Source: G963717155 sp963717155 (GTDB lineage: Bacteria > Actinomycetota > Thermoleophilia > Gaiellales > JALYLC01). Taken from it: DNA of 64,000 nt. Below, in pieces: positions 44,322 through 52,454 of this stretch; within the stretch, counting starts at the first letter, position 1, and each line of letters starts with the position of its first letter. Location of the stretch: assembly GCA_963717155.1 (NCBI GenBank), contig OY970326.1, positions 2,232,001 to 2,296,000 of the forward strand, in the 5' to 3' direction. A program made the position numbers and the translations under genes. The notes beneath the pieces were generated by a model, which saw only the letters and a list, made by a program, of their open reading frames with translations, had not been told where the DNA came from and made no database searches.

Positions 44322-45215
44322 ATGAACGAGAACATCCGACGCGCGCGAGCGCTGATGGAGCGAAGCCGCCACGAGCGGTTCGCCGTCGGCGCATTCAACG
44401 TCGACAACCAGGAGACGCTCGTCGCGATCGCACGCGCGGCGCAGGTGAAGCGCTCGCCCGTGCTGGTCGAGGTCAGTCACGGCGAGGTGGCAGCGATCGG
44501 TCTCGCCAACCTGCGCGACATGGTCGACAACTACCGCGCCGAGCTCGGCATCGAGATGTACATCAACCTCGACCACAGTCCCAGCGTGGAGGCGGCGCGA
44601 GCCGGCATCGACGCCGGGTTCGAGTTCATCCACATCGACCTGAGCCAGGCGAGGAAGGACGCGACCGACCAGGAGATCATCGCGGCGACGCGCGCGGTCG
44701 TCGAGTACGCGGCGTCGTCGACCGGCGCCCTTGTCGAGAGCGAGCCGCATTACTTCGGAGGCAGCTCCAACGTCCACGAGGAGAGCTTCGACTACGAGGA
44801 GATCCGCAAGACGTTCTCCACGCCGGAGGGGGCGAAGGCGTTCGTCAGCGGGACCGGGATCGACACCTTCGCGGCAGCCGTCGGCAACCTGCACGGCCGC
44901 TATCCGGTGCCGAAGCAGCTCGACCTCGAGCTCCTCCAACGGATACGCGACGCGATCGACGTCAACATCAGCCTGCACGGTGGCAGCGGAACCCCCGACC
45001 ACTTCTTCGAGGCAGCCGCGCGCATCGGCGTCAGCAAGGTCAACCTCAACTCCGATCTGCGATACGCCTACCGCACGACGCTCGAACGCCAGCTCCGCGA
45101 GCATCCAGACGAGTACGCGATCGTCCGGCTCATGCCACCGGTGGTGCGCGCCGTGCAGGACGTGGTCGAGCACCGCATCGACCTCTACGGGTCGGCCGGC
45201 CGCGCGATGCCCTGA
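44322..45215 (+). CDS. Class II fructose-bisphosphate aldolase family protein
   Basis: 297 residues. Zn-dependent aldolase: VGAFNVDNQETLVAIARAA opens the barrel; Zn-binding His in YINLDHSPS and in GNLHGRYP; SLHGGSGTPDHFF carries the third His and phosphate loop; KVNLNSDLRYAYR follows. Sequence is in the FbaA/GatY group; the exact sugar phosphate is not determined. ATG 44322, 13 bases after the secreted-protein stop. Confidence 0.9.
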   Translation: MNENIRRARALMERSRHERFAVGAFNVDNQETLVAIARAAQVKRSPVLVEVSHGEVAAIGLANLRDMVDNYRAELGIEMYINLDHSPSVEAARAGIDAGFEFIHIDLSQARKDATDQEIIAATRAVVEYAASSTGALVESEPHYFGGSSNVHEESFDYEEIRKTFSTPEGAKAFVSGTGIDTFAAAVGNLHGRYPVPKQLDLELLQRIRDAIDVNISLHGGSGTPDHFFEAAARIGVSKVNLNSDLRYAYRTTLERQLREHPDEYAIVRLMPPVVRAVQDVVEHRIDLYGSAGRAMP

Positions 45216-45542
45216 TCAGGGGAGCCGCGTGTCGCGCTGCTCGTGCGCGATGCGCCGCTCGTCTTCCGTCAGCTCGGCTTCCCGCACGGGAGTCACCAGC
45301 GACCAGTGACGCCCGACCGGGCATCGCTGGAATCTCCACCAGCCGAGCCGGGCCGCCTTGAAGGACACCCCCGGAATCCAGATCGTCGTGAAGAGGTGGC
45401 CCTCGCGGCACCGCACCACGACGTTGCCGCCGAGCTTGCCGGAGCGCTGTCGCAGCGTGAGCAGCTCGACGACGCTGAAGACCGCATGGAGGATCAGTGG
45501 ACGGCGGCGGCCGCGCGACCACCGACGATCGCTTCGTGTCAT
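45216..45542 (-). CDS. Hypothetical conserved protein with Cys pairs
   Basis: 108 residues. A hydrophobic helix LILHAVFSVVELLTL is followed by GGNVVVRCREGHLFTTIWIPG and RFQRCPVGRHWSLVTPV, where CREGH and CPVGRH suggest a zinc-ribbon-like fold. I recognise the layout as a recurring small actinobacterial family without a named function. ATG 45542; the longer frame upstream overlaps the ArsR control region and is rejected. Divergent from the ArsR gene. Confidence 0.7.
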   Translation of the reverse strand: MTRSDRRWSRGRRRPLILHAVFSVVELLTLRQRSGKLGGNVVVRCREGHLFTTIWIPGVSFKAARLGWWRFQRCPVGRHWSLVTPVREAELTEDERRIAHEQRDTRLP

Positions 45543-45561
45543 GGCCGGAAGCCTTGCACGA

Positions 45562-45587
45562 CATACGATCCAATGGGTATTAGTATG
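45562..45587. promoter_or_regulatory. Candidate ArsR operator
   Basis: CATAC-N16-GTATG inverted repeat in an AT-rich stretch (around ATGGGTATTAGTATG) immediately before the ArsR start codon; typical position for autorepression by ArsR/SmtB proteins. Confidence 0.45.
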
Positions 45588-45592
45588 TTGGT

Positions 45593-45940
45593 ATGAGCGA
45601 CGATCGCTGCGACCTGCTGTGCCTGGACCTCGAGGTAGCCGAGCGCGTACGCGCGACGCTGGTCGACGAGCCGGCTGCCCGTCTTCGCGCGGAGCGCGCC
45701 GCGGCACTCGCCGATCCGACGCGCCTGCGTCTGGCCGCCGCGCTCGCCGCCGCGGATGAGCTGTGCGTGTGCGACCTCGCCTGGATCAGCGGCCGTTCGG
45801 ACAAGCTCGTGTCCCACCACCTCCGCGTCCTGCGCGGCGCCGGGCTCGCAGGTTCTCGGCGCAGCGGAAAGGTGGTCTTCTACCAGCTGACAGCGCTCGG
45901 AAGGCGGATGCTCGACGCGGTCTCCGAGGTCGCGGTGTGA
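45593..45940 (+). CDS. ArsR/SmtB family metalloregulator (CadC/CmtR-like)
   Basis: 115 residues. Winged helix with RAAALADPTRLRLAAALAAA, metal-sensing ELCVCDLAWISG (Cys-x-Cys in the DNA-recognition helix, as in CadC/ArsR sensors), and SDKLVSHHLRVLRGAGL as recognition helix. A Cys pair near the N-terminus (DRCDLLCLD) may complete the metal site. Probably released from DNA by Cd, Pb or Zn. Coupled to the cation transporter by a GTGA overlap. Confidence 0.92.
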   Translation: MSDDRCDLLCLDLEVAERVRATLVDEPAARLRAERAAALADPTRLRLAAALAAADELCVCDLAWISGRSDKLVSHHLRVLRGAGLAGSRRSGKVVFYQLTALGRRMLDAVSEVAV

Positions 45941-46698
45941 GTGCCGGCGCGCTGCTCGAGATCGTCCCTGCGGGAAGAGTCGACCCGACGGCGCGCGCTC
46001 GTCTCGCGCGTCAGGCGCGAATGCTCGCCTACGGGGGGATCGCCTGGCATGTCGTCGAGTTCGCGATCGCGCTCGGGGCCGGCCTCGCAGCGTCCTCGAT
46101 CGCGCTGGTCGGGTTCGGAGTGGACTCGCTCATCGAGGCGCTCGCGGGCGGCGTGGTGCTCTGGCTCTTCGCCGCGGGACGCGCGAGCTCGCCCAGCGCG
46201 GAGCGTCGCGCCCAGCAGCTGATCGCGGCGAGCTTCTTCCTGCTCGCGGGCTACATCGGGGTGGAGGCGCTCCACGCCCTGGTCGTCGGCGACCGCCCGA
46301 CCGCGAGCTGGGTCGGCATCGGACTCGCCGCGGTGACGGCGCCGACGATGCCGCTGCTCGCGCGCGCGAAGACCCGGCTCGCACGGCAGCTCGGGTCGGC
46401 CGCCGCCGCCAGCGAGGGAGCGCAGACGATGCTGTGCGCCTACCTGAGCGTCGCGCTGCTCGTCGGGCTCGGCGCGAACGCGATCGCGGGCTGGTGGTGG
46501 GCCGATCCGCTCGCGGCCCTCGCGATCGCAGGTGTTGCGGTCAGGGAAGGCTTCCAGGGCCTCAGGGGCGACTCGTGTTGTGCGCCTCAAGCGACGCATC
46601 ACGTTTGCCAACTCGCCGCGCGGGAAGAGTTCGCACATGACGAACCTCTCCACGATCCGCGAAGTCCCCGAGCCGCCGACGCCGCACCCGGCGCCTGA
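45937..46698 (+). CDS. Cation diffusion facilitator-like transporter
   Basis: 253 residues in this frame, six hydrophobic helices. GIAWHVVEFAIALGAGLAASSIALVGFGVDSLIEAL carries the CDF-type His and Asp in the first two helices; WWWADPLAALAIAGVAVREGF is the fifth-sixth helix pair with Asp. The family normally ends soon after GLRGDSCC; the remaining ~35 residues here have poor codon bias and overlap a better-biased small frame, so the annotated C-terminus may be read-through. Exports the metal sensed by the adjacent ArsR. Confidence 0.85.
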   Translation: MSAGALLEIVPAGRVDPTARARLARQARMLAYGGIAWHVVEFAIALGAGLAASSIALVGFGVDSLIEALAGGVVLWLFAAGRASSPSAERRAQQLIAASFFLLAGYIGVEALHALVVGDRPTASWVGIGLAAVTAPTMPLLARAKTRLARQLGSAAAASEGAQTMLCAYLSVALLVGLGANAIAGWWWADPLAALAIAGVAVREGFQGLRGDSCCAPQATHHVCQLAAREEFAHDEPLHDPRSPRAADAAPGA

Positions 46699-46723
46699 GG
46701 GCGATCCGCCGCCGACCGCCTGA
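46580..46723 (+). CDS. Possible small proline-rich peptide overlapping the transporter end
   Basis: 47 residues from GTG 46580 (or 28 from ATG 46637). RLKRRITFANSPRGKSSH then TNLSTIREVPEPPTPHPAPE. Third codon positions are mostly G or C, better than the transporter frame in the same bases. AGGGG lies about ten bases before the GTG and GGAAGAG before the ATG. No homologue recognised. Ends just before the tRNA terminator. Confidence 0.35.
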   Translation: MRLKRRITFANSPRGKSSHMTNLSTIREVPEPPTPHPAPEGDPPPTA

Positions 46724-46752
46724 GGCGAGCCGAAGCCGGACGTAGGCAGGCA

Positions 46753-46788
46753 CAAAAAAGAAGGGCGCCGCCTAGCGTGCGCCCTTCT
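46753..46788 (-). terminator. Rho-independent terminator of tRNA-fMet
   Basis: A perfect 10-base-pair stem (46759-46768 with 46779-46788) and a 10-base loop, followed on the minus strand by six U residues (46759-46754 region A-run on the plus strand). It starts six bases after the tRNA 3' end. Confidence 0.85.
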
Positions 46789-46793
46789 CTAAG

Positions 46794-46867
<74 letters not shown>

Positions 46868-46898
46868 TCGGTAGCGAAGAGGATAGCCGAGCGCGATT

Positions 46899-47150
46899 GT
46901 GAAGGCAAGGCACCGATATGCTCGCGGCGTGCTCTTCGTCGCTCTCGCCATCTCGCTACTCGCGGCCCTCGTCGGAACGATCATGATGACGCAGGCCGGG
47001 ATGCGCCTCGCACGCCGGAGGACGCAGCTCGAAGCTGTCTTCGCGACGAGCAATGCACTCGTCGCGCGCGCACACGAGGTCGCCGCCGAGGCCGCCCGCG
47101 TACGCGCCGAGACCGAGCGTCTGCGGGCGCTGATCCGGCTCCCGCAGTGA
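46899..47150 (+). CDS. Small membrane protein with coiled coil
   Basis: 83 residues. One hydrophobic helix (VLFVALAISLLAALVGTIM) then an Ala/Glu/Arg-rich helix (LVARAHEVAAEAARVRAETE) likely to form a coiled coil. Start GTG 46899, or GTG 46929 just before the membrane helix. GTGA overlap with the Ppx gene. Possible membrane anchor or divisome-type helper; function unknown. Confidence 0.6.
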   Translation: MKARHRYARGVLFVALAISLLAALVGTIMMTQAGMRLARRRTQLEAVFATSNALVARAHEVAAEAARVRAETERLRALIRLPQ

Positions 47151-48055
47151 CGCGGGTCGCCGTGGCAGACCTTGGCACCAACTCGACGCGCCTCCTGATC
47201 GCAGACGTGGACGGCGAGAGCGTGCACGAGGTCGAGCGGCGGCTCGAGATCACCCGTCTCGGCGAAGGTGTCGACGCAAGCGGCTCGCTGGCCCCGGCCG
47301 CGATGGATCGCGTGCTCGCCTGCCTCGATCGCTACGCCGGGCACGCCGGCGCGAGACACGCCGACAGGCGCGTCGCCGTCGCGACGAGCGCCGTTCGCGA
47401 CGCCGGGAACCGCGACGAGCTGCTCGACCGGGTCGAGCGCCTCGGCTTCACGCCCCGGGTGCTGACCGGATCGGAGGAGGCCGCCGCGACATTCGCCGGT
47501 ATCGCCTCGGACATGGCCGCCACGGGTGACGTTGCCGTGATCGATGTCGGAGGCGGCTCGACCGAGGTCGTCCTCGCCCGGGACGGCACGGTCGTGTGGT
47601 CGCACAGCTACGCCGCGGGCTGCGTCCGCATGACCGAGCGACATCTCGGAGGAGGCGTGGTCTCGCGGGAGGCGCTCGCCCGCTGCCGCGCCGATCTCGA
47701 GACGATCTTCGTGGGTCTGGCGTCCGCGGCGGAAGGTCGATCCTGGCGGGGTGTGGCGGTCGCCGGCACGGCGACCACGGCCGCCGCGATCGACCTCGGG
47801 TGCGACGGCTACGACGCCGAGCAGATCCATGGCCATCGGGTCTCGCGCGAGACGATCGCGAGCCAGCTCGCAATGCTCTCGCCACTCGACCTCGAGGCAC
47901 GTCGGCGCGTTCCGGGACTCGCGCCTGACCGAGCGCCCGTCATCTGCGCCGGGTTCACCGTGCTCGAGGCAGTGCTCGAGCGGCTCGCGCTGGAGGAGTT
48001 CGTGGTGTCCGAGCGAGACATCCTGCATGGCACCGCGGTGCAGGTCGCGGCCTGA
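47147..48055 (+). CDS. Ppx/GppA family exopolyphosphatase/pppGpp phosphatase
   Basis: 302 residues, ASKHA fold: VAVADLGTNSTRLLIADVDG (phosphate 1 loop), VATSAVRDAGNRDELLDRV, TGSEEAAATFAGI and VIDVGGGSTEVVL (phosphate 2). Lacks the C-terminal HD-like domain of long Ppx, as in short actinobacterial PPX1 proteins. Hydrolyses polyphosphate or pppGpp. TGATG overlap with the CYTH gene suggests joint polyphosphate metabolism. Confidence 0.92.
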   Translation: MTRVAVADLGTNSTRLLIADVDGESVHEVERRLEITRLGEGVDASGSLAPAAMDRVLACLDRYAGHAGARHADRRVAVATSAVRDAGNRDELLDRVERLGFTPRVLTGSEEAAATFAGIASDMAATGDVAVIDVGGGSTEVVLARDGTVVWSHSYAAGCVRMTERHLGGGVVSREALARCRADLETIFVGLASAAEGRSWRGVAVAGTATTAAAIDLGCDGYDAEQIHGHRVSRETIASQLAMLSPLDLEARRRVPGLAPDRAPVICAGFTVLEAVLERLALEEFVVSERDILHGTAVQVAA

Positions 48056-48621
48056 TGGCGCTCGAGATCGAGCGGCAGTGGCTCGCGCCCGACGACGTCG
48101 AGCTGCCCGACGCCATCGGCCCCTTCCGCGGCGAGGACGTCGAGCAGCGAACGATCGTCGACACCTACCTCGACACCCCCGACTTCGCGCTTCTCTCGGG
48201 AGGAGGACGGCTCCGGCTGCGCACCCAGAACGGACGGCAGCTCGCGACCTTCAAGCGCTCGCTCGTCGGCGAGGCCGACGGGATCCGCCGCCGCGAGGAG
48301 GTCGAGGGTCCCGTGGAGGGAGATCCGGAGGCCTCCGACGCGTTCGTCGCGGCGCGCTCGCTCAGCTCCGCCCCGCTCGCACCCGTCGGGACGCTCCACA
48401 CCGCGCGCGCCGCGCGGGTGTACCGCTCCGGGCCTCTCGCGGTCGAGGCCGTCGTCGACCATCTCCGCTACCCCGACGGCAGCACCGAGACGCGCGTCGA
48501 GGCAGAGGGGGACGAGCAGTCGGTCACGGCGTTCGCGGAGGAGCTTCCCCGTGTCGTGGCCGGCATCGAGCCTGCACTCACGACGAAGGGTGCCGAGCTC
48601 GAACGGCGGCTCGGCACGTAA
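48055..48621 (+). CDS. CYTH domain protein (triphosphate tunnel metalloenzyme)
   Basis: 188 residues. ALEIERQWL is the EXEXK-type opening (here Glu-x-Glu-Arg), TYLDTPDFALLSGGGRLRLRT gives the tunnel basic residues, followed by ATFKRSL and VVDHLRYPDGSTETRVEAEGDE. Such proteins hydrolyse inorganic triphosphate, ThTP or make cAMP; the pairing with Ppx favours polyphosphate-related substrates. Confidence 0.9.
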   Translation: MALEIERQWLAPDDVELPDAIGPFRGEDVEQRTIVDTYLDTPDFALLSGGGRLRLRTQNGRQLATFKRSLVGEADGIRRREEVEGPVEGDPEASDAFVAARSLSSAPLAPVGTLHTARAARVYRSGPLAVEAVVDHLRYPDGSTETRVEAEGDEQSVTAFAEELPRVVAGIEPALTTKGAELERRLGT

Positions 48622-48625
48622 GACG

Positions 48626-48707
48626 TGCCCGGGGCGGGATTCGAACCCGCATGCCTTTCGGCAGCCGGGTTTAAGCCGGCCGTGTCTCACCATTTCACCA
48701 CCCGGGC
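48626..48707 (-). tRNA. tRNA-Leu (TAA)
   Basis: 82 bases without encoded CCA. Acceptor GCCCGGG/CCCGGGC, A73 discriminator, anticodon arm GCCGG-CTTAAAC-CCGGC with TAA, a long variable arm (TGCCGAAAGGCA) as in class II tRNAs, and T arm GCGGG-TTCGAAT-CCCGC. Converges on the CYTH gene, four bases from its stop. Confidence 0.95.
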
Positions 48708-48743
48708 GGGGCAAGGCTAGCGCCGACGAGTACGATCGCACCC

Positions 48744-49202
48744 GTGGACGAGCGCGAGCGGGTACTGGTGACACTCGCTGCGATGCGCGTCCTGATGGGC
48801 ATCCTCTGGCTCTCCGACCTGATCTGGAAGCTGCCGCCGGGCTTCGGCCGGCACGGGAGCAACGGCCTCATGCAGTCGTTCCTGTGGGCGGAGCGCTACG
48901 CCGTGATCGGTCCACTTCGCGACCTCGTAGGCGACGAGGTGATCCCCCACTTCACGGTCTTCGGGTACATCGTGTTCGTGATCGAGGCGGTAGCCGGGAT
49001 CAGCCTGCTCCTCGGGTTCTATACGCGTGTCGGCGCGACGGTCGGGCTCGCCCAGGCGCTCGTGATCGCGTTGTTCGTCGGGCGCGCGCCGCACGTGTGG
49101 CGATTCGGGCTGGTGCTCTTCATCGCCTGGCAGATCGTGCTGCTCGCGACGCCGTGCGCGCGGCGCTTCAGCCTCGACGACCGCCTCGGCCGGGATCCCT
49201 AG
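48744..49202 (+). CDS. DoxX family membrane protein
   Basis: 152 residues, four hydrophobic helices. RVLMGILWLSDLIWKLPPGF and YIVFVIEAVAGISLLLGFYTRVGATVGL follow the DoxX/SURF4-like layout. Family members support redox or thiosulfate-linked membrane functions; specific role unknown. GTG start 48744, 36 bases after the tRNA. Confidence 0.82.
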   Translation: MDERERVLVTLAAMRVLMGILWLSDLIWKLPPGFGRHGSNGLMQSFLWAERYAVIGPLRDLVGDEVIPHFTVFGYIVFVIEAVAGISLLLGFYTRVGATVGLAQALVIALFVGRAPHVWRFGLVLFIAWQIVLLATPCARRFSLDDRLGRDP

Positions 49203-49290
49203 AGACCGCGCCGGTAGAGTTCGGTAACTGACACCGATACGCCCGGCGCCATCTCGGCGCCCGCGGCTCGACCGAGGAACACACCTACCG

Positions 49291-50076
49291 ATGTGCGGCA
49301 TTGCCGGCCTGAGCGTCGCGCCAGGCGTCGAGATCGACGCAACCGCGACCGCGAGACTCCTGCTCGCGGGCCTGGCCGAGCGCGGCCAGGATGCCACTGG
49401 CTACGCGTTCCACGGCCCGGACGGACTCGTCGAGGTACACAAGGAATCCGTGCCGCTGGCGTCGTTCATCGAGCGCCTGGCGCTCCCCGGCGGCGTGCGC
49501 AGCACGGTGATGCACGTGCGTGATTTCACGAAGGGCCGCCCGGGAATCAACGACAACAACCACCCGATCCGCTACGGACGGGTCGTCGGCGTGCACAACG
49601 GACACCTGATCAACGACGACGAGCTGTTCGAGGCCTACGGGATGCCTCGTTCGACGCCCGACATCACGGTCGACTCCGAGGCGATCATGATGCTCGCCGA
49701 TCACCTCGGCGACCTGCCGGCGGCGCTCGAGCAGGTACGCGGATCGGCCGCCGTGGCGCTGCTGCACGATGGCGATTCCGGTCGGCTCCAGCTGGCCAAG
49801 CGGGCCTCTCGCACGCTGCACGTGGCACACGGCGGAGGGCTCGCGCTGTTCGCGTCGACCCGCGAGCCGCTCGACCTCGCACGCAAGGCGCTCGGATGGC
49901 GGCTGCGCGTCGACGAGATCGGCGAGGGGACATCGCTCGAGCTGCGCGACGGAGAGATCGTCGGCCGCCGGCGCTTCCACGTCGACAGCCGTTACGTCGG
50001 CCGCCGCAACGTCAGCTACCCCGATCTTCCCGAGAAGCGCACGCTCGTCCGGCTCGCGCTCGCAGCGTTCCTGTAG
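49291..50076 (+). CDS. Class II glutamine amidotransferase domain protein
   Basis: 261 residues. Begins MCGIAGLSVAPG so Cys2 becomes the N-terminal nucleophile; RGQDATGYAF, VMHVRDFTKG (Arg binding glutamine carboxylate), NNHPIRYGRVVGVHNGHLINDDEL complete the Ntn glutaminase. Stand-alone glutaminase of GlxB/YafJ type with no synthase domain; the ammonia acceptor is unknown. ATG 49291. Confidence 0.9.
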   Translation: MCGIAGLSVAPGVEIDATATARLLLAGLAERGQDATGYAFHGPDGLVEVHKESVPLASFIERLALPGGVRSTVMHVRDFTKGRPGINDNNHPIRYGRVVGVHNGHLINDDELFEAYGMPRSTPDITVDSEAIMMLADHLGDLPAALEQVRGSAAVALLHDGDSGRLQLAKRASRTLHVAHGGGLALFASTREPLDLARKALGWRLRVDEIGEGTSLELRDGEIVGRRRFHVDSRYVGRRNVSYPDLPEKRTLVRLALAAFL

Positions 50077-50086
50077 ATATTCAGGG

Positions 50087-50686
50087 GTGTTCTCCCAGCT
50101 GACCGAGTACGTCTCGGGCTCGCCGTGGACCTACGTGTTCATCATCGCGATCGCAGCGCTGGACGTCCTGATCCCGCTTCTGCCGAGCGAGACGTCCGTC
50201 ATCCTCGCCGGCGTCCTGGCGTCCAGCGGCGACCTCGTACTGCCGCTGGTCATCGTGTGCGCCGCGCTCGGCGCGGTGCTCGGCGACAACGCCGCCTACT
50301 GGATCGGCCACACGACGACGAGGGGATCGAGCCCCTGGCTGTTGCGAGGGAAACGCAAACAGCAGCTCGGCTGGGCCGAGCACCAGCTCGACGAACGCGG
50401 CGGCTACCTGATCGTGGTGGCGAGGTTCATCCCGGCCGGCCGCACACTCGTGACCCTCGCGTGTGGCGCGACCCACTTCGCGTGGCGGAGGTTCATCCGC
50501 TGGGACATCGTCGCAGGCCTGCTGTGGGCGATCTATGCAGCTGGCCTCGGGTATCTCGGCGGAGCCGCCTTCGAGCACCAGCCGTGGAAGGGCTTCATCG
50601 TCGCGTTCGCGATCGCGCTTGGCGTCACGGGAATCACCGAGGCCGTGCGCTACATGCGCGGCCGGGGGTCGGACGCGCCCGCCTAA
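50087..50686 (+). CDS. DedA family (SNARE-associated) membrane protein
   Basis: 199 residues. LDVLIPLLPSETSVILAGVLA gives the membrane-embedded loop with Glu, GDNAAYWIGHTT and GGYLIVVARFIPAGRTLVTLACG contain the essential Asp and Arg motif (FxPxxR). DedA proteins recycle lipid carriers such as undecaprenyl phosphate. GTG 50087 follows the amidotransferase by 10 bases. The 3' end overlaps the convergent HNH gene by 4 bases. Confidence 0.9.
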   Translation: MFSQLTEYVSGSPWTYVFIIAIAALDVLIPLLPSETSVILAGVLASSGDLVLPLVIVCAALGAVLGDNAAYWIGHTTTRGSSPWLLRGKRKQQLGWAEHQLDERGGYLIVVARFIPAGRTLVTLACGATHFAWRRFIRWDIVAGLLWAIYAAGLGYLGGAAFEHQPWKGFIVAFAIALGVTGITEAVRYMRGRGSDAPA

Positions 50687-51803
50687 CAGGGTGGTGCGTG
50701 GGGTTGGTTGGTCGTGATCGCGCGGCCCGCCTCGTCTTGGAAGATGGGCTGGTCGCCGGTGCCGCTGGTGCGGATGTGGTGGTCGTGGAGGAGCTTGTGG
50801 TGTCGGGGGCAGAGGTGGATCAGGTTGGCGAGTTCGGTGCGTCCGCCGTTCTCGTCGGCGACGAGGTGGTGTGCTTCGAGCTCGCGCGTGGCGGTGCAGC
50901 CGGGGTACTGGCAGTGGTCTGAGCGTTTCTGCAGCGAGCGTTTCTGCGCGTAGGACGCGCAGCGTCCGACGCGCGAGTGGACGAGATCCCGCCCGTTGCG
51001 CTTGATCGTGAGGCGCCGCGCGTCGCAGCCGAGCCGCTCGGCCGTCTCCGGGCTAAGCGGCCCCGCGCCTTCGAGCATCGGCGGCGCGTCGTCGCTGAGG
51101 TGCACGATCAGCGTCGTCGGACTGCGCTTGATCGCGCCGCCGCCGCCGTGTTGGGCGAGCGCGACGAGCGCATCGGCGGCCGACTGCTGCCACTCGATGA
51201 CGCTGCCTGTCTGCTTGTCGGCCGCGCGCTGCTGCTTCGCGATATCCCAGATCGCCTGCTCGAACACCAGCCCCTGCTCGAGCGGCAACCGGCCGCTCAG
51301 ACGCCAGCTCGCGCCGCCCACGCGTCCAACTCATGCTCAACGCGCGGCGCGCATACAACGCCTCGTCGTCCTCGACCACGGGCGGCGCGAGCGTGCGCGC
51401 CGCCAACGCGATCACGCTCGGCGGCTTACCGACCGCAACACGCGCCAGCTCAGCATCACTCTCCGGCGTCGCGAACTCCGCAGCAGCCGCGACCTGATCG
51501 AGCGACAACGCGCCCATGCTCATCGCGTCGTCGAGCGCCGGCAAGCTCCGCAAGCGCGCGCTCGTCTCCGTGATCCGCTTGGCGGCGCGGTAGTCGCTGC
51601 TGCGACACGTGCGCAAGCCACTGCGCACTCGACGAGCACCCCGCCGCCCGCCAATCCGCATCATCATCGGCATCACGCACGAGCTGCGTGACCCGCCGGG
51701 CAAGCCGCGCCTGCTCCGCAAAGATCGACACCAACTCGCACCGACGCCGCGCACGACGCAACTCGAGCGCCCCATCAACCACCCCATCCACCGCCACGAA
51801 CAT
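50683..51803 (-). pseudogene. DUF222/HNH endonuclease-type gene, two frameshifts
   Basis: Read in three consecutive frames, the product is a typical DUF222 protein: frame 1 MFVAVDGVVDGALELRRARR to AQWLAHVS; shift near 51595; frame 2 DYRAAKRITETSARLRSLPA to EALYARRALSMSWT; shift near 51325; frame 3 VGGASWRLSGRLPLEQGLVF to the HNH core CQYPGCTATRELEAHHLVAD and LIHLCPRHHKLLHDHH. The C-terminal HNH with its two Cys pairs and His is complete. Such genes are often multicopy in actinobacteria and linked to repetitive elements. Probable pseudogene or assembly error. Confidence 0.78.
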
Positions 51804-51866
51804 ACGTTCGAGACTACCACCCCACGACCCACCAACCCGTGCCGACTCCGTGCCGAAATACTCTCT

Positions 51867-52454
51867 CTACGAGCCGAAGTCGGGCTGCTTGCTCAGCGTC
51901 GGGTCGAACGGGCTCTCGGGACCCTTGTTGCGCCAGCGGTGCCGCGCCTCCTGCAGCGCGGTCTTCTGGTAGCCCGTGCACGCGATCCAGTGCTGCCAGG
52001 CGACGTAGTACACCTTGTTCCCGAGCTTCGGATAGGGCGCCATCAGCATCCACTTCCAGTCGCTGCGGACGTCGTTCTCGATCTGCGCGCGGACGGGCGC
52101 GGAAATGCCGCTGCCGTACAGCACCTCGATCCCGCCATGCTCGAGGTTGTGCACGCGGATCACGGCCGGAATCGGCTCGTCGTAGACCCCCCACGGGGCG
52201 GGCACCTGGAAGTGCGGACCCGAGGTGGCCGGGTCGGTCTTGTACGGGACCTTCGTGTCGGGCGTGATCAGGACGCCCTTGTACGTGTGACCCGCCCCCT
52301 GGCTCGGGAAGTCGCGAACCTGGCACACGTTGCTCTTCTCGAGGGACGCGAAGCTCGTGCCACCACCGCCGGCGAACACCAGCACGGCCGCGATCACGAG
52401 CGCCGCAACGACGAGGGCCGCGCCGCCTCCGAGCATGAGCGTTCGCCTCTGCAT
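51867..52454 (-). CDS. DUF3105 membrane-anchored protein
   Basis: 195 residues. One N-terminal transmembrane helix (LMLGGGAALVVAALVIAAVLVFAG) then an extracytoplasmic domain with PHFQVPAPWGVYDEPIPAVI, NLEHGGIEVLYG, and CTGYQKTAL, the DUF3105 pattern (HNLEHGG, TxxPxSGPH). Function unknown in the family. TGATG overlap with the helicase gene upstream; start ATG 52454, the longer frame reading the helicase is rejected. Confidence 0.87.
   Translation of the reverse strand: MQRRTLMLGGGAALVVAALVIAAVLVFAGGGGTSFASLEKSNVCQVRDFPSQGAGHTYKGVLITPDTKVPYKTDPATSGPHFQVPAPWGVYDEPIPAVIRVHNLEHGGIEVLYGSGISAPVRAQIENDVRSDWKWMLMAPYPKLGNKVYYVAWQHWIACTGYQKTALQEARHRWRNKGPESPFDPTLSKQPDFGS

Noticed and set aside
44292..45173. 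Minus-strand 293-residue ORF opposite the aldolase
   Set aside because: Shadow of the aldolase, which carries all catalytic motifs on the plus strand.
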